A stretch of DNA of 64,000 nucleotides from Bin80 sp964291275 (GTDB taxonomy: Bacteria; Bacteroidota; Rhodothermia; Rhodothermales; Bin80): the NCBI GenBank assembly GCA_964291275.2, contig OZ219799.1, positions 2,418,001 through 2,482,000 of the forward strand, read 5' to 3'. The position numbers and the translations under genes were made by a program. Positions 56,238 through 64,000 of this stretch are shown piece by piece (within the stretch, counting starts at the first letter, position 1; the number at the start of each line of letters is the position of its first letter). Under the pieces are notes generated by a model, which made no database searches, was not told where the DNA came from, and saw only the letters and a list, made by a program, of their open reading frames with translations.

Positions 56238-58430
56238 ATGCGCTTCATTCTTATGTTCGCAGTGCTTCTCGGGACAGTCGAAGGCGCTTTTGCGCAAACG
56301 CGTCCGCCTCTGACCATTCCACGTGTAGCAGGCCCCGTCACGCTGGACGGCATCAGCACCGAAGCTGCTTGGGATTCGGTTGCGCCTTGGATCCCGGTAC
56401 AGTACGAGCCCAACAATGGCGTGCCGGCGACCGAACGAACCGAGTTCCTGGTGGCCTACGACGACGAGTATGTGTACCTCGCGTTGCGAGCATTCGACAG
56501 CGACCCCGACGGGCTTCGTGCTAATACCCTGTACCGCGACCGCCTGAGCGGAGATGATCATTTCGAAATCCTGCTTGATACGTTTAACGATAGCGAGACT
56601 GCCTTGCTCTTTACAACGACTCCAGCCGGTATACGTAAGGACGCGGCCATTTCCAATGATGCAAGCGGAGGTGGGATATTTTCCGGCGGCTGGATAAACG
56701 GAGATTTTAACACGTACTGGGACGTAGCCACGACTATTAATCCAGAAGGGTGGTTTGCTGAAATTCGTGTTCCGATCAGCAGTTTGCGGTTCCAAAATAA
56801 AGAGGGTGCCGTGGTAATGGGAATCACACTCCAGCGCAAGGTTGCGCGCAAAACCGAGCGTGTCGTGTTTCCCCCTGTACCGCCAATCGCCGATTGGGCC
56901 TTTCTCAAACCCTCCCTAGCCCAAAAAATCGTGTTTGAGGGCATCAAGTCTGAGCGGCCGCTTTACGTGACCGCCTATGGTCTGGGCGGTACTGAATCGC
57001 GGCCTAGCGCCGCTCAGGACATGCGCACCAACTCGTGGAGGGGCGGGCTGGATCTCAAATACGGAATGACCAATAACGTGACAGCTGACTTGACATTCAA
57101 TACCGATTTCGCCCAAGTGGAAGCAGATGATCAGCAGGTTAATCTGACGCGATTTTCCCTCTTCTATCCTGAGAAAAGACAGTTCTTTCAGGAGCGTTCT
57201 GGACTGTTTGACTTTCGCGTAGGAAGCCAAAGCCGACTCTTTCACAGTCGACGCATCGGTCTGGATGAGGCTGGTCAGCCCGTGCGTATCTGGGGCGGTG
57301 GACGCATGGTGGGCCGCATCGGCGGATGGGATTTCGGGTTGCTGGGTCTGCAAACCGGTATCAGTGACACACGATCCTCAGAAAATTTCGGGGTCCTACG
57401 GCTGCGCCGTCAAATGCGTGACGGACTAAGCCGCCTCGGTGGCATGCTCACGAGCCGACTGGGAAGGAACGGCAAATACAACTTGGCCTTTGGCCTCGAT
57501 GGTATCGTCCATTTGAGAGGTGAAGATTTTCTGATCTATCAATGGTCGCAATCCATAGATCACGAAGCGCGAGATGTCAACATATTTGATGCTACGCGCA
57601 TTGCGATATCTGCAGAGCGGCGTAGGCGGCGGGGATGGGGTTATAACTCGATCGCAGAGTGGGCCGGCCCCGTATACGACCCGGGCATAGGATTCACGCA
57701 ACGAATCAATTACTTCCTTGTGGATCATACGATGTCGTACACTTGGGTCAAGGGCTCCGATTCTCCCCTTATCTGGCACCGGCCCAGCTTGCGCGGATTT
57801 GCTTTTACGAGCCCGTCCTTTGAGATCGAAACTGCCGAAATCGGTCTGGAGTGGGATTTCGCAGCCAAGAGCGGCGCGGGAGGCGGCGTAGAATTCAAGA
57901 TCCAGTCGGAACTCTTGGAGGCGCCCTTTGCGCTGTCAGACCAGGTGCAGATCCCGGCCGGTCGGTACAAATTTTTTCGTGTAGGGGCAAAATACAATGT
58001 GTCACACACAAGACTCCTCCAAATACGTCCCCACGTCCAAACCGGTGCATTTTACGATGGCTGGCAAGTGGCCGTGGGTGCTGCCCCTATCTGGTATTTG
58101 TCGAAGCATCTTGAACTGTCGGGTTCCTATCAGTTGACGCGCATCCGCTTTCCGTCGCGCGATGACACGTTTCTTGCACACTTGGGTCGCCTTCGAATTG
58201 GCAGCGCATTGAATGCCAAGTTCAGCGCAAACGTCTTTATCCAACTTAATAGTATTCAGCACATAGTCAGTGGCAACATACGAGTGCGATACAATTTCAG
58301 GGAAGGCAACGACCTGTGGGTAGTCTATAACCAGAACCTGAATACGGATCGGGACCGAGTGTTGCCTCGTCTGCCGACGACAGAAGCGCGCACCGTGCTC
58401 GTCAAGTACACGCACACCTTCCGCTATTGA
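56238..58430 (+). CDS. DUF5916 outer-membrane protein with CBM9-like domain
   Basis: From ATG 56238 the protein has 730 residues with a signal peptide (FILMFAVLLGTVEGAFA). Residues about 30-220 look like a CBM9-type carbohydrate-binding domain (VTLDGISTEAAWDSV and YLALRAFDSDPDG). The rest (about 230-730) is DUF5916, a predicted outer-membrane β-barrel ending in an aromatic residue (HTFRY). It is intact and the largest protein of this gene group. Substrate unknown; carbohydrate or peptide import is possible. The ATG at 56199 adds 13 residues without improving the signal. Confidence 0.88.
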   Translation: MRFILMFAVLLGTVEGAFAQTRPPLTIPRVAGPVTLDGISTEAAWDSVAPWIPVQYEPNNGVPATERTEFLVAYDDEYVYLALRAFDSDPDGLRANTLYRDRLSGDDHFEILLDTFNDSETALLFTTTPAGIRKDAAISNDASGGGIFSGGWINGDFNTYWDVATTINPEGWFAEIRVPISSLRFQNKEGAVVMGITLQRKVARKTERVVFPPVPPIADWAFLKPSLAQKIVFEGIKSERPLYVTAYGLGGTESRPSAAQDMRTNSWRGGLDLKYGMTNNVTADLTFNTDFAQVEADDQQVNLTRFSLFYPEKRQFFQERSGLFDFRVGSQSRLFHSRRIGLDEAGQPVRIWGGGRMVGRIGGWDFGLLGLQTGISDTRSSENFGVLRLRRQMRDGLSRLGGMLTSRLGRNGKYNLAFGLDGIVHLRGEDFLIYQWSQSIDHEARDVNIFDATRIAISAERRRRRGWGYNSIAEWAGPVYDPGIGFTQRINYFLVDHTMSYTWVKGSDSPLIWHRPSLRGFAFTSPSFEIETAEIGLEWDFAAKSGAGGGVEFKIQSELLEAPFALSDQVQIPAGRYKFFRVGAKYNVSHTRLLQIRPHVQTGAFYDGWQVAVGAAPIWYLSKHLELSGSYQLTRIRFPSRDDTFLAHLGRLRIGSALNAKFSANVFIQLNSIQHIVSGNIRVRYNFREGNDLWVVYNQNLNTDRDRVLPRLPTTEARTVLVKYTHTFRY

Positions 58431-58438
58431 ATGCGGTA

Positions 58439-58461
58439 CGACTACGACAGGGTCGTCGTCG
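58439..58461. terminator. Hairpin between convergent DUF5916 and propeller genes
   Basis: Arms CGACTACGAC and GTCGTCGTCG (one mismatch) around AGG lie directly after the DUF5916 stop. No T-run follows, so it is a candidate terminator or protective structure only. Confidence 0.35.
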
Positions 58462-58590
58462 GAGGGGATCTGGCGGGCTGACTGCAGCAGGGGTGGCCGC
58501 GAGCCTTACACGCGGTGCGAACAGATATGCCGTACTACATTGGAAGCCGGGTGGTGAAAAATACCCGCGCCCGGCTGGCCGGATGACTCC

Positions 58591-59766
58591 TTATGGCGTG
58601 ATTTCGTAGGCCACTACCAAATGCGCACTCTGCTCCTTATCACCTGAAGTGCCGAAGGCGCGGTTGCCTTCAATCACCTTCAGCCAGATTGTCGAGGGCA
58701 ATTTGGTCGTGGCCTGTATCCTTCCCTCAAGATCTACGACGATCCAGCGCGCCTCGAGTGCACCTTCCGGTGCACTTAGCCTCAGCCAAATGCGCTCCAA
58801 ATCATCTAGTATAAGCGCTTCATAGGCCGGCCTCGTTTTAGGCAAGACGGACCGCATTTCATGTTGCGCGTTGTCGGGGTATGCGCGTAGCAATCTGTTT
58901 CTTTCGTCTTCTGTCACTGGCACCGGATCGTGGGGGACACGGACACTGCGACGCGTGTTGCCGTCTATGGATCGGACCTGGATTTCGATCGCGTCATTAC
59001 GGCCGTAATACAAAAGGTTACCCGGGCTCAGCGCGATGAAAGCGTCACGCCCAAAGGGAAGCCTTGCTGCCATGGACGACTGGCCACCAGTTCGCGCATA
59101 TAGCATGTCACGGTCGGGCATCTGGACGATGGTGTCTGCGGAGACATTCCCATTCCGGTTCAGCAGCTTGAGCACTGCATGTTCAGGCGCATCCATATCT
59201 GACATTAGCGGGATTTTTGAATCCTCATATCGGACCAGAAATCCACCCTTTACGACACCTACCAGGTTTTGCGCAAACTGAAAGATCTGAAATTCGGCGT
59301 CGAAGGTCTCCGTGCTCGAAATGTCGATGGTCTCCACTGACGAAAAATTATTCGGCGCAAACACGGTCAGCCGCATAGCTCCAGTATCCAGTGCATAGAC
59401 GGTATCTTGTGATCCCACGTGAACCAGTGGCTTGCGCTGGAATTCGCCCGGTCCGTCACCAGCTCGGCCTATCATTTGCATCAAGGCTCCAGTATTGGAA
59501 AATACGCGAATGTTCGCCACCCCCTGATCCGTCACGAATAACTGCCCCCTTGAGTTAACGGCCATTTCAACGCCACTGCTGAAAAGCACGGTATCTCCGG
59601 CCGTCTCGTCCCCAATACGGAACACTTCGGTCAAAGTGAGATCGGCCGTCCGAGCTAAGGATACCTCGCTGGGCACTTCTTGTCGCTGGCAGGCCCCCAG
59701 AACCAGAAGTGACAGAAACAGTGTACAGCGTAGCAGTTTTTCAGAGTACACGGCGAAGGATGACAT
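58591..59766 (-). CDS. 6-bladed beta-propeller lipoprotein
   Basis: The 391-residue protein starts at ATG 59766 with lipoprotein signal LFLSLLVLGAC (Cys26). The mature N-terminus has RIGDETAGDTVLFSSGVEM, and GRAGDGPGEF carries the shared motif. Its native upstream region is interrupted by the IS21 element whose left end is at 59788, leaving 21 bases. Expression therefore depends on sequences inside or beyond the IS. The ORF is intact. Confidence 0.82.
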   Translation of the reverse strand: MSSFAVYSEKLLRCTLFLSLLVLGACQRQEVPSEVSLARTADLTLTEVFRIGDETAGDTVLFSSGVEMAVNSRGQLFVTDQGVANIRVFSNTGALMQMIGRAGDGPGEFQRKPLVHVGSQDTVYALDTGAMRLTVFAPNNFSSVETIDISSTETFDAEFQIFQFAQNLVGVVKGGFLVRYEDSKIPLMSDMDAPEHAVLKLLNRNGNVSADTIVQMPDRDMLYARTGGQSSMAARLPFGRDAFIALSPGNLLYYGRNDAIEIQVRSIDGNTRRSVRVPHDPVPVTEDERNRLLRAYPDNAQHEMRSVLPKTRPAYEALILDDLERIWLRLSAPEGALEARWIVVDLEGRIQATTKLPSTIWLKVIEGNRAFGTSGDKEQSAHLVVAYEITP

Positions 59767-59895
59767 ATCAGATCTCGTGGTAATACATGTCCAGCGACAA
59801 CTAAAATTTAAGTCGGCGACAATTAAAATTTAAGTCGGGACAGATGGAGTTTTCGCGCGTGAACGCGTGAATTATTTTCCATTCAGTCTCTGGCG

Positions 59896-61380
59896 ATGAT
59901 CACGGATCAGCAAGCAAAACTTTTAGACAAGTTGGTAAACAAGGACAAGATGTCAATCAAAACAGCCGCTGTGAAGGCGGGCATGAGCGAGCCGACGGCT
60001 CACACCTATCTTCGTTCGGGGAAGCTTCCGAGCGAGCGAGATTATCGTCGCACGCATCGAACGCGTGTAGACGCATTTGCCCAGGTTTGGGACGAAGTCG
60101 TGGGGTACTTGCAGGCGAATTCGGGGCTTGAAGTGAAAGCTTTGTTTACGCATTTGCAACGCAAGTACCCGGATCAGTTTACGTCTGGACAGTTACGCAC
60201 CCTGCAACGTCGTGTGAAGGTATGGAGGGCGCAGGAAGGTCCCCCGAAAGAGGTTTATTTCGAGCAGGTGTATAAACCTGGGGATCGGGCCCAGTCCGAT
60301 TTCACCTGCATGAACCGTCTGGGTGTGACCATCCAGGGCGTGTTCTTTCCCCATATACTGTATCACTTTGTGCTGACTTACTCCAATTGGGAATCGGGCA
60401 TGATCTGCCATTCCGAGTGTTTTGAGGCACTCAGTACAGGACTGCAAAAGGCGCTATCGCAGCTGGGTGGTGTGCCCCGACTGCACCAGACGGACTCCAT
60501 GAGCTGTGCGGTACGCAATCACCGAGGCAATGAACGCGGCAGTTTCACGGCGTACTATAAAGCGCTGGCGCGTCATTACGACATGGAGGTGCGACATACG
60601 CAGCCGCGGAGTCCGCATGAGAATGGCAAGATTGAACAGCGGCACCATCGATTCAAGCGCGCGCTGGAGAATCAGCTCATTCTGCGTGGGAGTCGCGATT
60701 TTGCCAGTCGGGCGGCGTACACCGCATTTTTGGATACACTGTTTCAGCAGTTGAATGCGTCCCGGCAAGCACGTCTCAAGGAAGAACAGGCGCACTTGCG
60801 TGCATTGCCTCCGCGACCTTTGACGTTCCATCGGCGCTATACGGTGCGGGTCTCCAACGGCAGCACGATTCGTGTACAGAAGAACCGGTATTCGGTCCCA
60901 AGCCGACTGATTGGGGTTCAGGTAAACGTCCGCGTGTACTGTGAGTGGATTGAGGTGTGGTACGCCCAGAAGCAGATGGCGTGGATGCCGCGTCTGCATG
61001 GAGCGGACCAGGTTCGGATTGACTATCGCCATATCGTGCATACCCTGGTCCGTAAGCCCGGGGCCTTTGCAGACTACCGCTATCGTGCCGAGTTATTCCC
61101 CAATTCAACGTTTCGCAGGGCGTATGATGCACTCAGACGCACGCATACGGCCCCGATTCGGGCCGACCGAGGCTATCTGGCCATTTTATATCTGGCTGCA
61201 ACGCAGAGCGAATCCGGGGTGACCCACGCCCTGGAACGGTTGCTGAACGACAAGAAGCCCCTGACCACGACGCAGGTGCAGGCGTGGTTATGTGCCCCGA
61301 CTCCGGCCTCATCCGTTGTGAATGTGGCCTTATATGACCAGTTGTTGGATCAACCTGCGGCGGTGGGAGGTGTGCAATGA
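59896..61380 (+). CDS. istA: IS21-family transposase IstA
   Basis: A 494-residue protein with N-terminal helix-turn-helix (about 15-45) and an rve DDE domain. Likely catalytic residues are Asp135 (SDFTCM), Asp200 (HQTDSM) and Glu247 (ENGKIEQ). The C-terminal β-barrel region follows. IstA cuts the element ends and needs IstB. Its stop overlaps the istB start (ATGA), typical for this family. Confidence 0.93.
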   Translation: MITDQQAKLLDKLVNKDKMSIKTAAVKAGMSEPTAHTYLRSGKLPSERDYRRTHRTRVDAFAQVWDEVVGYLQANSGLEVKALFTHLQRKYPDQFTSGQLRTLQRRVKVWRAQEGPPKEVYFEQVYKPGDRAQSDFTCMNRLGVTIQGVFFPHILYHFVLTYSNWESGMICHSECFEALSTGLQKALSQLGGVPRLHQTDSMSCAVRNHRGNERGSFTAYYKALARHYDMEVRHTQPRSPHENGKIEQRHHRFKRALENQLILRGSRDFASRAAYTAFLDTLFQQLNASRQARLKEEQAHLRALPPRPLTFHRRYTVRVSNGSTIRVQKNRYSVPSRLIGVQVNVRVYCEWIEVWYAQKQMAWMPRLHGADQVRIDYRHIVHTLVRKPGAFADYRYRAELFPNSTFRRAYDALRRTHTAPIRADRGYLAILYLAATQSESGVTHALERLLNDKKPLTTTQVQAWLCAPTPASSVVNVALYDQLLDQPAAVGGVQ

Positions 61381-62174
61381 AGACGCAAACAACCAAAGAA
61401 CTGGAGCATGCCTTGTGGACTGGACTGAAAGAGCTCCGGATGCCTGGCATTCGGAATTCTTTCCAGGATGCGGCCCAGCTCGCCCGACAGGAGTCGTTGA
61501 GCTTTGAGCACTTTTTATTGTCCCTCGTGGAGCGGGAGCAGCAAGCACGTACCCACAATCGCATCCAACGCGGACTTCGAAGTTCCGGCTTACCGCTGGA
61601 AAAGACCTTGGACCTGTTTGATCGCACCCGACTGCCCCTGAAGATCAATCATCAGTTCAGTACGCTGTTGGAAGGCGGGTTCCTGGATCGAAGGGAAAAC
61701 GTGTTGGCCGTGGGTCCGCCGGGCAGTGGAAAGACCCATCTGTTATGTGCGCTGGGACATGCGCTGGTGCTTCAAGGTCGGCGCGTACGCTTTTATGGAT
61801 GCAGTACGCTGGTGGAGGAATTGGTCCAGTCCAAGCGTGAGCAGCGTCTGTCGCAGTTCATGAAACAGCTCCTGCGCTACGAAGCCCTCATCGTGGACGG
61901 TTTGGGCTATATGCAGCACAGTCGCCAGGAGATGGACCTGTTTTTTCACGTACTGGCGGAGCGCTACGAACGCGGAAGCCTGTTGATCACCAGTCACCTG
62001 GCCTTCTCCCAGTGGGAGAAGATCTTCCAGGATCCCACGGTCACGACGGCAGCCGTGGACCGGTTTGTGCATCACAGCGTGATCCTCGAACTCAACCTGC
62101 CGAGCTACCGACTTGAATCGGCGCAACAGCGGCAGAAGGCAAAGCAGGAACCGCTTGAAATCGGGTCCTCCTGA
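61377..62174 (+). CDS. istB: IS21-family helper ATPase IstB
   Basis: A 265-residue AAA+ protein related to DnaC. Walker A is GPPGSGKT (113-120), Walker B is in LIVDGLGYMQ (about 178-187), and sensor 1 is in LLITSHLAFSQWEK. IstB assembles on target DNA and activates IstA. The start overlaps istA by 4 bases. Intact length. Confidence 0.93.
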   Translation: MKTQTTKELEHALWTGLKELRMPGIRNSFQDAAQLARQESLSFEHFLLSLVEREQQARTHNRIQRGLRSSGLPLEKTLDLFDRTRLPLKINHQFSTLLEGGFLDRRENVLAVGPPGSGKTHLLCALGHALVLQGRRVRFYGCSTLVEELVQSKREQRLSQFMKQLLRYEALIVDGLGYMQHSRQEMDLFFHVLAERYERGSLLITSHLAFSQWEKIFQDPTVTTAAVDRFVHHSVILELNLPSYRLESAQQRQKAKQEPLEIGSS

Positions 62175-62238
62175 ATCTACGATTGATGAATCTCTCGAAC
62201 ATAAATTCACCTCCATCGCACCTGGTTCATGTCCATCT

Positions 62239-62261
62239 CGAACTGACAATCTGTCAGTTCG
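62239..62261. terminator. Hairpin downstream of istB
   Basis: A perfect palindrome CGAACTGACA-ATC-TGTCAGTTCG lies 65 bases after the istB stop, inside the IS21 element. It has no T-run after it; it may stop or protect the istAB transcript. Confidence 0.4.
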
Positions 62262-62404
62262 GGCGCAGACGAAACTCGTGGGATTTATCGCGCGCAACTT
62301 CGCTCCGCAGCTCGCTGCTCCGCTTCGTTGCGCGCCCTCCTCCAATGGAACTTTTGACTTAAATTTTAATTGTCGCCAACTTAAATTATAAATGTCGTCA
62401 GACA

Positions 62405-62693
62405 AATACAGTCCAGTTGTAGTGTCAAGACTTGTAAATGATTCCGAAGGTCAGTGAGGTTGGAATGTCGTGACCAAAAGTTGGGGTAATTTTTCTATCT
62501 GTTTTTGGTCGTCATACCGAGGATTTTAACCGAACCAGATGCAGCGCAACATTCGTTGGAGAAGCCCCGAGGTTAAGAGGATTCCCAGACGCCAAAACCA
62601 GGCCAAATGGGTCGAAATACGGCCAAAACCCATTGAAGAACCCCACAGACACATTCTAAACCGACCAATACTTAACTTCCGGGCAACCACTAA
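62405..62693. other. Gap between IS21 and VOC gene
   Basis: No gene is visible in about 290 bases. The stretch presumably includes the native upstream region of the propeller gene that was displaced by the IS21 insertion. Confidence 0.35.
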
Positions 62694-63143
62694 ATGAGAG
62701 AAATCATGGGTGAATTAGAATTAGGAGCATTTTCTGTGAGCTTGTCTGTCCGCGATATTGATGCGTCATGTGCGTTCTATGAAAAACTCGGGTTTGAGGT
62801 GACGGGACGGGGGCAGGGCTACCTGATCATGGTGAATGGTACCACGATCATAGGGCTTTTTCAGGGCATGTTCGAAGGCAATATCCTGACCTTCAATCCC
62901 GGCTTGTTGGCTAAGGCCGATGCTAGTGCAGAGGATTCATTACTGGAAGCCTGGCGCGTTCACGAGTTCACGGACATCCGGGTGATTCAGGAGCGCCTCA
63001 AGGCTTCTGGCCTAACATTTATGTCTGAGGTGGATGAGCAGACTAATCCTGACGGGCCCGCGAGCCTTATGCTCACGGATCCAGACAATAATGTTATCCT
63101 GATAGACCAGTTCTTCAACCGACCGGATGGATCGGAAGAGTAG
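62694..63143 (+). CDS. VOC-superfamily protein (glyoxalase/bleomycin-resistance-like)
   Basis: The 149-residue protein has two βαβββ modules of the VOC fold: VSLSVRDIDASCAFYEKLGF at the start, and SLMLTDPDNNVILIDQF at the end, where the Glu/His metal ligands of true glyoxalases are not obvious. It could be a metal-free ligand-binding protein or an enzyme of unknown substrate. ATG 62694 and ATG 62706 are both possible starts. It precedes lexA in the same direction. Confidence 0.82.
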   Translation: MREIMGELELGAFSVSLSVRDIDASCAFYEKLGFEVTGRGQGYLIMVNGTTIIGLFQGMFEGNILTFNPGLLAKADASAEDSLLEAWRVHEFTDIRVIQERLKASGLTFMSEVDEQTNPDGPASLMLTDPDNNVILIDQFFNRPDGSEE

Positions 63144-63144
63144 A

Positions 63145-63182
63145 ATTCTGACAAGATTCTGACAAGAAATCGAAGAATTCGA
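63145..63182. promoter_or_regulatory. Direct and inverted repeats upstream of lexA
   Basis: Two tandem 11-base units ATTCTGACAAG (63145-63155 and 63156-63166) are followed by an inverted repeat TCGAA-GAA-TTCGA (63170-63182). They lie 84-121 bases upstream of the lexA ATG and may be operators for LexA self-control. No lexA-type consensus is known to me for this group. Confidence 0.4.
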
Positions 63183-63265
63183 AGATAGTTGGACAATAGA
63201 TGAACATATAACTAGAGGTATAGTATCTTGGTCATCGTATATAACAAAAAGATAGGGTGGTAGTT

Positions 63266-63952
63266 ATGTCACAACGGTTGACCGAGAAGCAGCGGGCTGT
63301 ACTTGATTACATTACGGAGTGTGTAGAGGAGGGTAGAGGGTGGCCCAGCTACGACGACTTTAAGCAGGAATTTGACTATAAATCTTCTAACAGTGTCACC
63401 CAGAATCTTAAGGCACTTGCAAAGAAGGGATATCTCATCAAAACGGAAATAGGCTACCAGTTACCACCTGAGAATAGCCTGGAACCGGAATCTGCCATTC
63501 CTATTCTTGGCGAGATTACTGCTGGAGTACTCCAGGAAGCCATAGGAGCCAATCTGGGGAATATTACACTCGGAACGATTTTCCCTCGCCTAGATCGGAT
63601 CTTTGCATTGCGTGTAAGGGGGCAGTCTATGATTGGGGCTGATATTCACGATGGAGACTATGTGCTCCTGGTGGATGATGATATCCCTAACGGAGGTATT
63701 GGAGCTGTGCTCTATAATGGTGAAACTTCTCTCAAAAGGGTCTACATGGACTATGGAGGCCTTCGTCTCGAGCCGGCTAATCCCGAGTTCGAGGATATTC
63801 GTATTGATCCGGATATCTTTGAAGAAGTGAAGATACTGGGACGATATATCGGGCATGTAAACAAGCAGGGACTCTACCGGACTCCTGCGACACGCGAGGT
63901 TTCGACGCGGAATTACTCGCCGTTCAAGCGCAATCTTTGGCCTTCAGCATAG
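63266..63952 (+). CDS. lexA: LexA repressor
   Basis: From ATG 63266 the protein has 228 residues; GTG 63257 would add three. The N-terminal winged helix (about 1-70) binds DNA. The C-terminal S24 peptidase domain has a cleavage site Ala-Gly in EITAGVLQE (about 86-87), the nucleophile Ser in RGQSMIGAD (about 121) and the Lys in TSLKRVY (about 157). LexA represses SOS genes and self-cleaves on RecA filaments. The ribosome site is AGGGTGG-like. It is a normal-length, intact protein. Confidence 0.92.
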   Translation: MSQRLTEKQRAVLDYITECVEEGRGWPSYDDFKQEFDYKSSNSVTQNLKALAKKGYLIKTEIGYQLPPENSLEPESAIPILGEITAGVLQEAIGANLGNITLGTIFPRLDRIFALRVRGQSMIGADIHDGDYVLLVDDDIPNGGIGAVLYNGETSLKRVYMDYGGLRLEPANPEFEDIRIDPDIFEEVKILGRYIGHVNKQGLYRTPATREVSTRNYSPFKRNLWPSA

Positions 63953-64000
63953 GCCTGACAGGGTGATTCACGCAGAGATCAAGTATTTCTGCAACTTCCT

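Larger units (their letters stand above)
59788..62404 (+). mobile_element. IS21-family insertion sequence
   Basis: The element is 2,617 bases and starts TGTCCAGCGAC (59788) and ends with the complement of TGTCTGACGAC (62394-62404). Each end has two spaced copies of a GCGACAA/AAATTTAAGTC unit, as in IS21 multiple end repeats. It is flanked by the 6-base direct repeat AATACA (59782-59787 and 62405-62410). istA and istB are intact. It is complete and potentially active. Confidence 0.93.

Noticed and set aside
62280..62335. Long GC-rich inverted repeat near the IS21 right end
   Set aside because: Only the outer GCGCGCAAC arms pair well; inner parts are direct rather than inverted repeats.
1..64000. 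CRISPR arrays, rRNA and tRNA genes
   Set aside because: No regularly spaced repeats and no cloverleaf or rRNA-like stretches were recognised by reading; tRNAscan was not run.

Overview
The window looks like chromosomal DNA with a heavy load of mobile elements, from a Gram-negative bacterium near the Bacteroidota/Rhodothermota. The support is indirect. There are outer-membrane and lipoprotein genes typical of that group: a DUF5916 barrel, four 6-bladed beta-propeller lipoproteins, an M16 peptidase and a PSD1/DUF1501 pair. Two of these genes have a TAnnTTTG-type -7 promoter box. No rRNA, tRNA or CRISPR array was seen, so the taxonomy is an inference.

Layout. 1-2.6 kb: the end of a sensor kinase, its response regulator, then traF and trbB of a conjugation cluster that stops after trbB. 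3.1-4.2 kb: an IS110 transposase with a strong hairpin just upstream of its start. 4.35-6.3 kb: a prophage or phage-satellite remnant (VapE-like ATPase, HK97-type capsid protein, a small ORF). 6.5-16.6 kb: a DISARM-like pair (DrmD-type helicase and a very large adenine methylase). The methylase is cut in two by a 2,559-bp IS4/IS50-type element whose transposase carries an N-terminal DruA-like (DUF4338) domain. 16.7-23.4 kb: beta-propeller lipoprotein, DUF1501 and PSD1 genes, with a duplicated, broken DUF1501 3' end. 24.2-26.4 kb: a PARIS-like pair (AriA ATPase, AriB TOPRIM/DUF4435). 27-28.1 kb: a sialidase. 28.6-32.1 kb: a 1,151-residue STAND NTPase with a nuclease-like N-terminus. 32.3-33.6 kb: a decayed IS1595 element and a methionine synthase fragment.

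33.7-47.1 kb is a quieter block: SGNH hydrolase, LarA-like racemase, DUF2335, SRPBCC, PA0069-type radical SAM, Lhr helicase, DUF1801, ankyrin protein and M16 peptidase. 47.3-52.8 kb is again accessory: the second IS4-type copy (inverted) inside a small coiled-coil membrane-protein gene that was already duplicated, then mobC, a broken relaxase and a winged-helix replication-type ORF. 52.9-59.8 kb: a TPR pseudogene, three more beta-propeller lipoproteins and the DUF5916 barrel. 59.8-62.4 kb: an intact IS21 element with a 6-bp target duplication, 21 bp upstream of a propeller gene. 62.7-64 kb: a VOC protein and lexA.

How it fits together. The left 33 kb is a defence island (DISARM-like pair, PARIS-like pair, STAND protein) mixed with conjugation and phage debris. 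At least one defence gene has been inactivated by a recent transposition. The right part combines cell-envelope lipoprotein genes with remnants of a mobilizable element. Pseudogenes are frequent (methylase, DUF1501 fragment, IS1595 transposase, metE fragment, relaxase, TPR protein, coiled-coil protein), which fits an IS-rich genome under relaxed selection.
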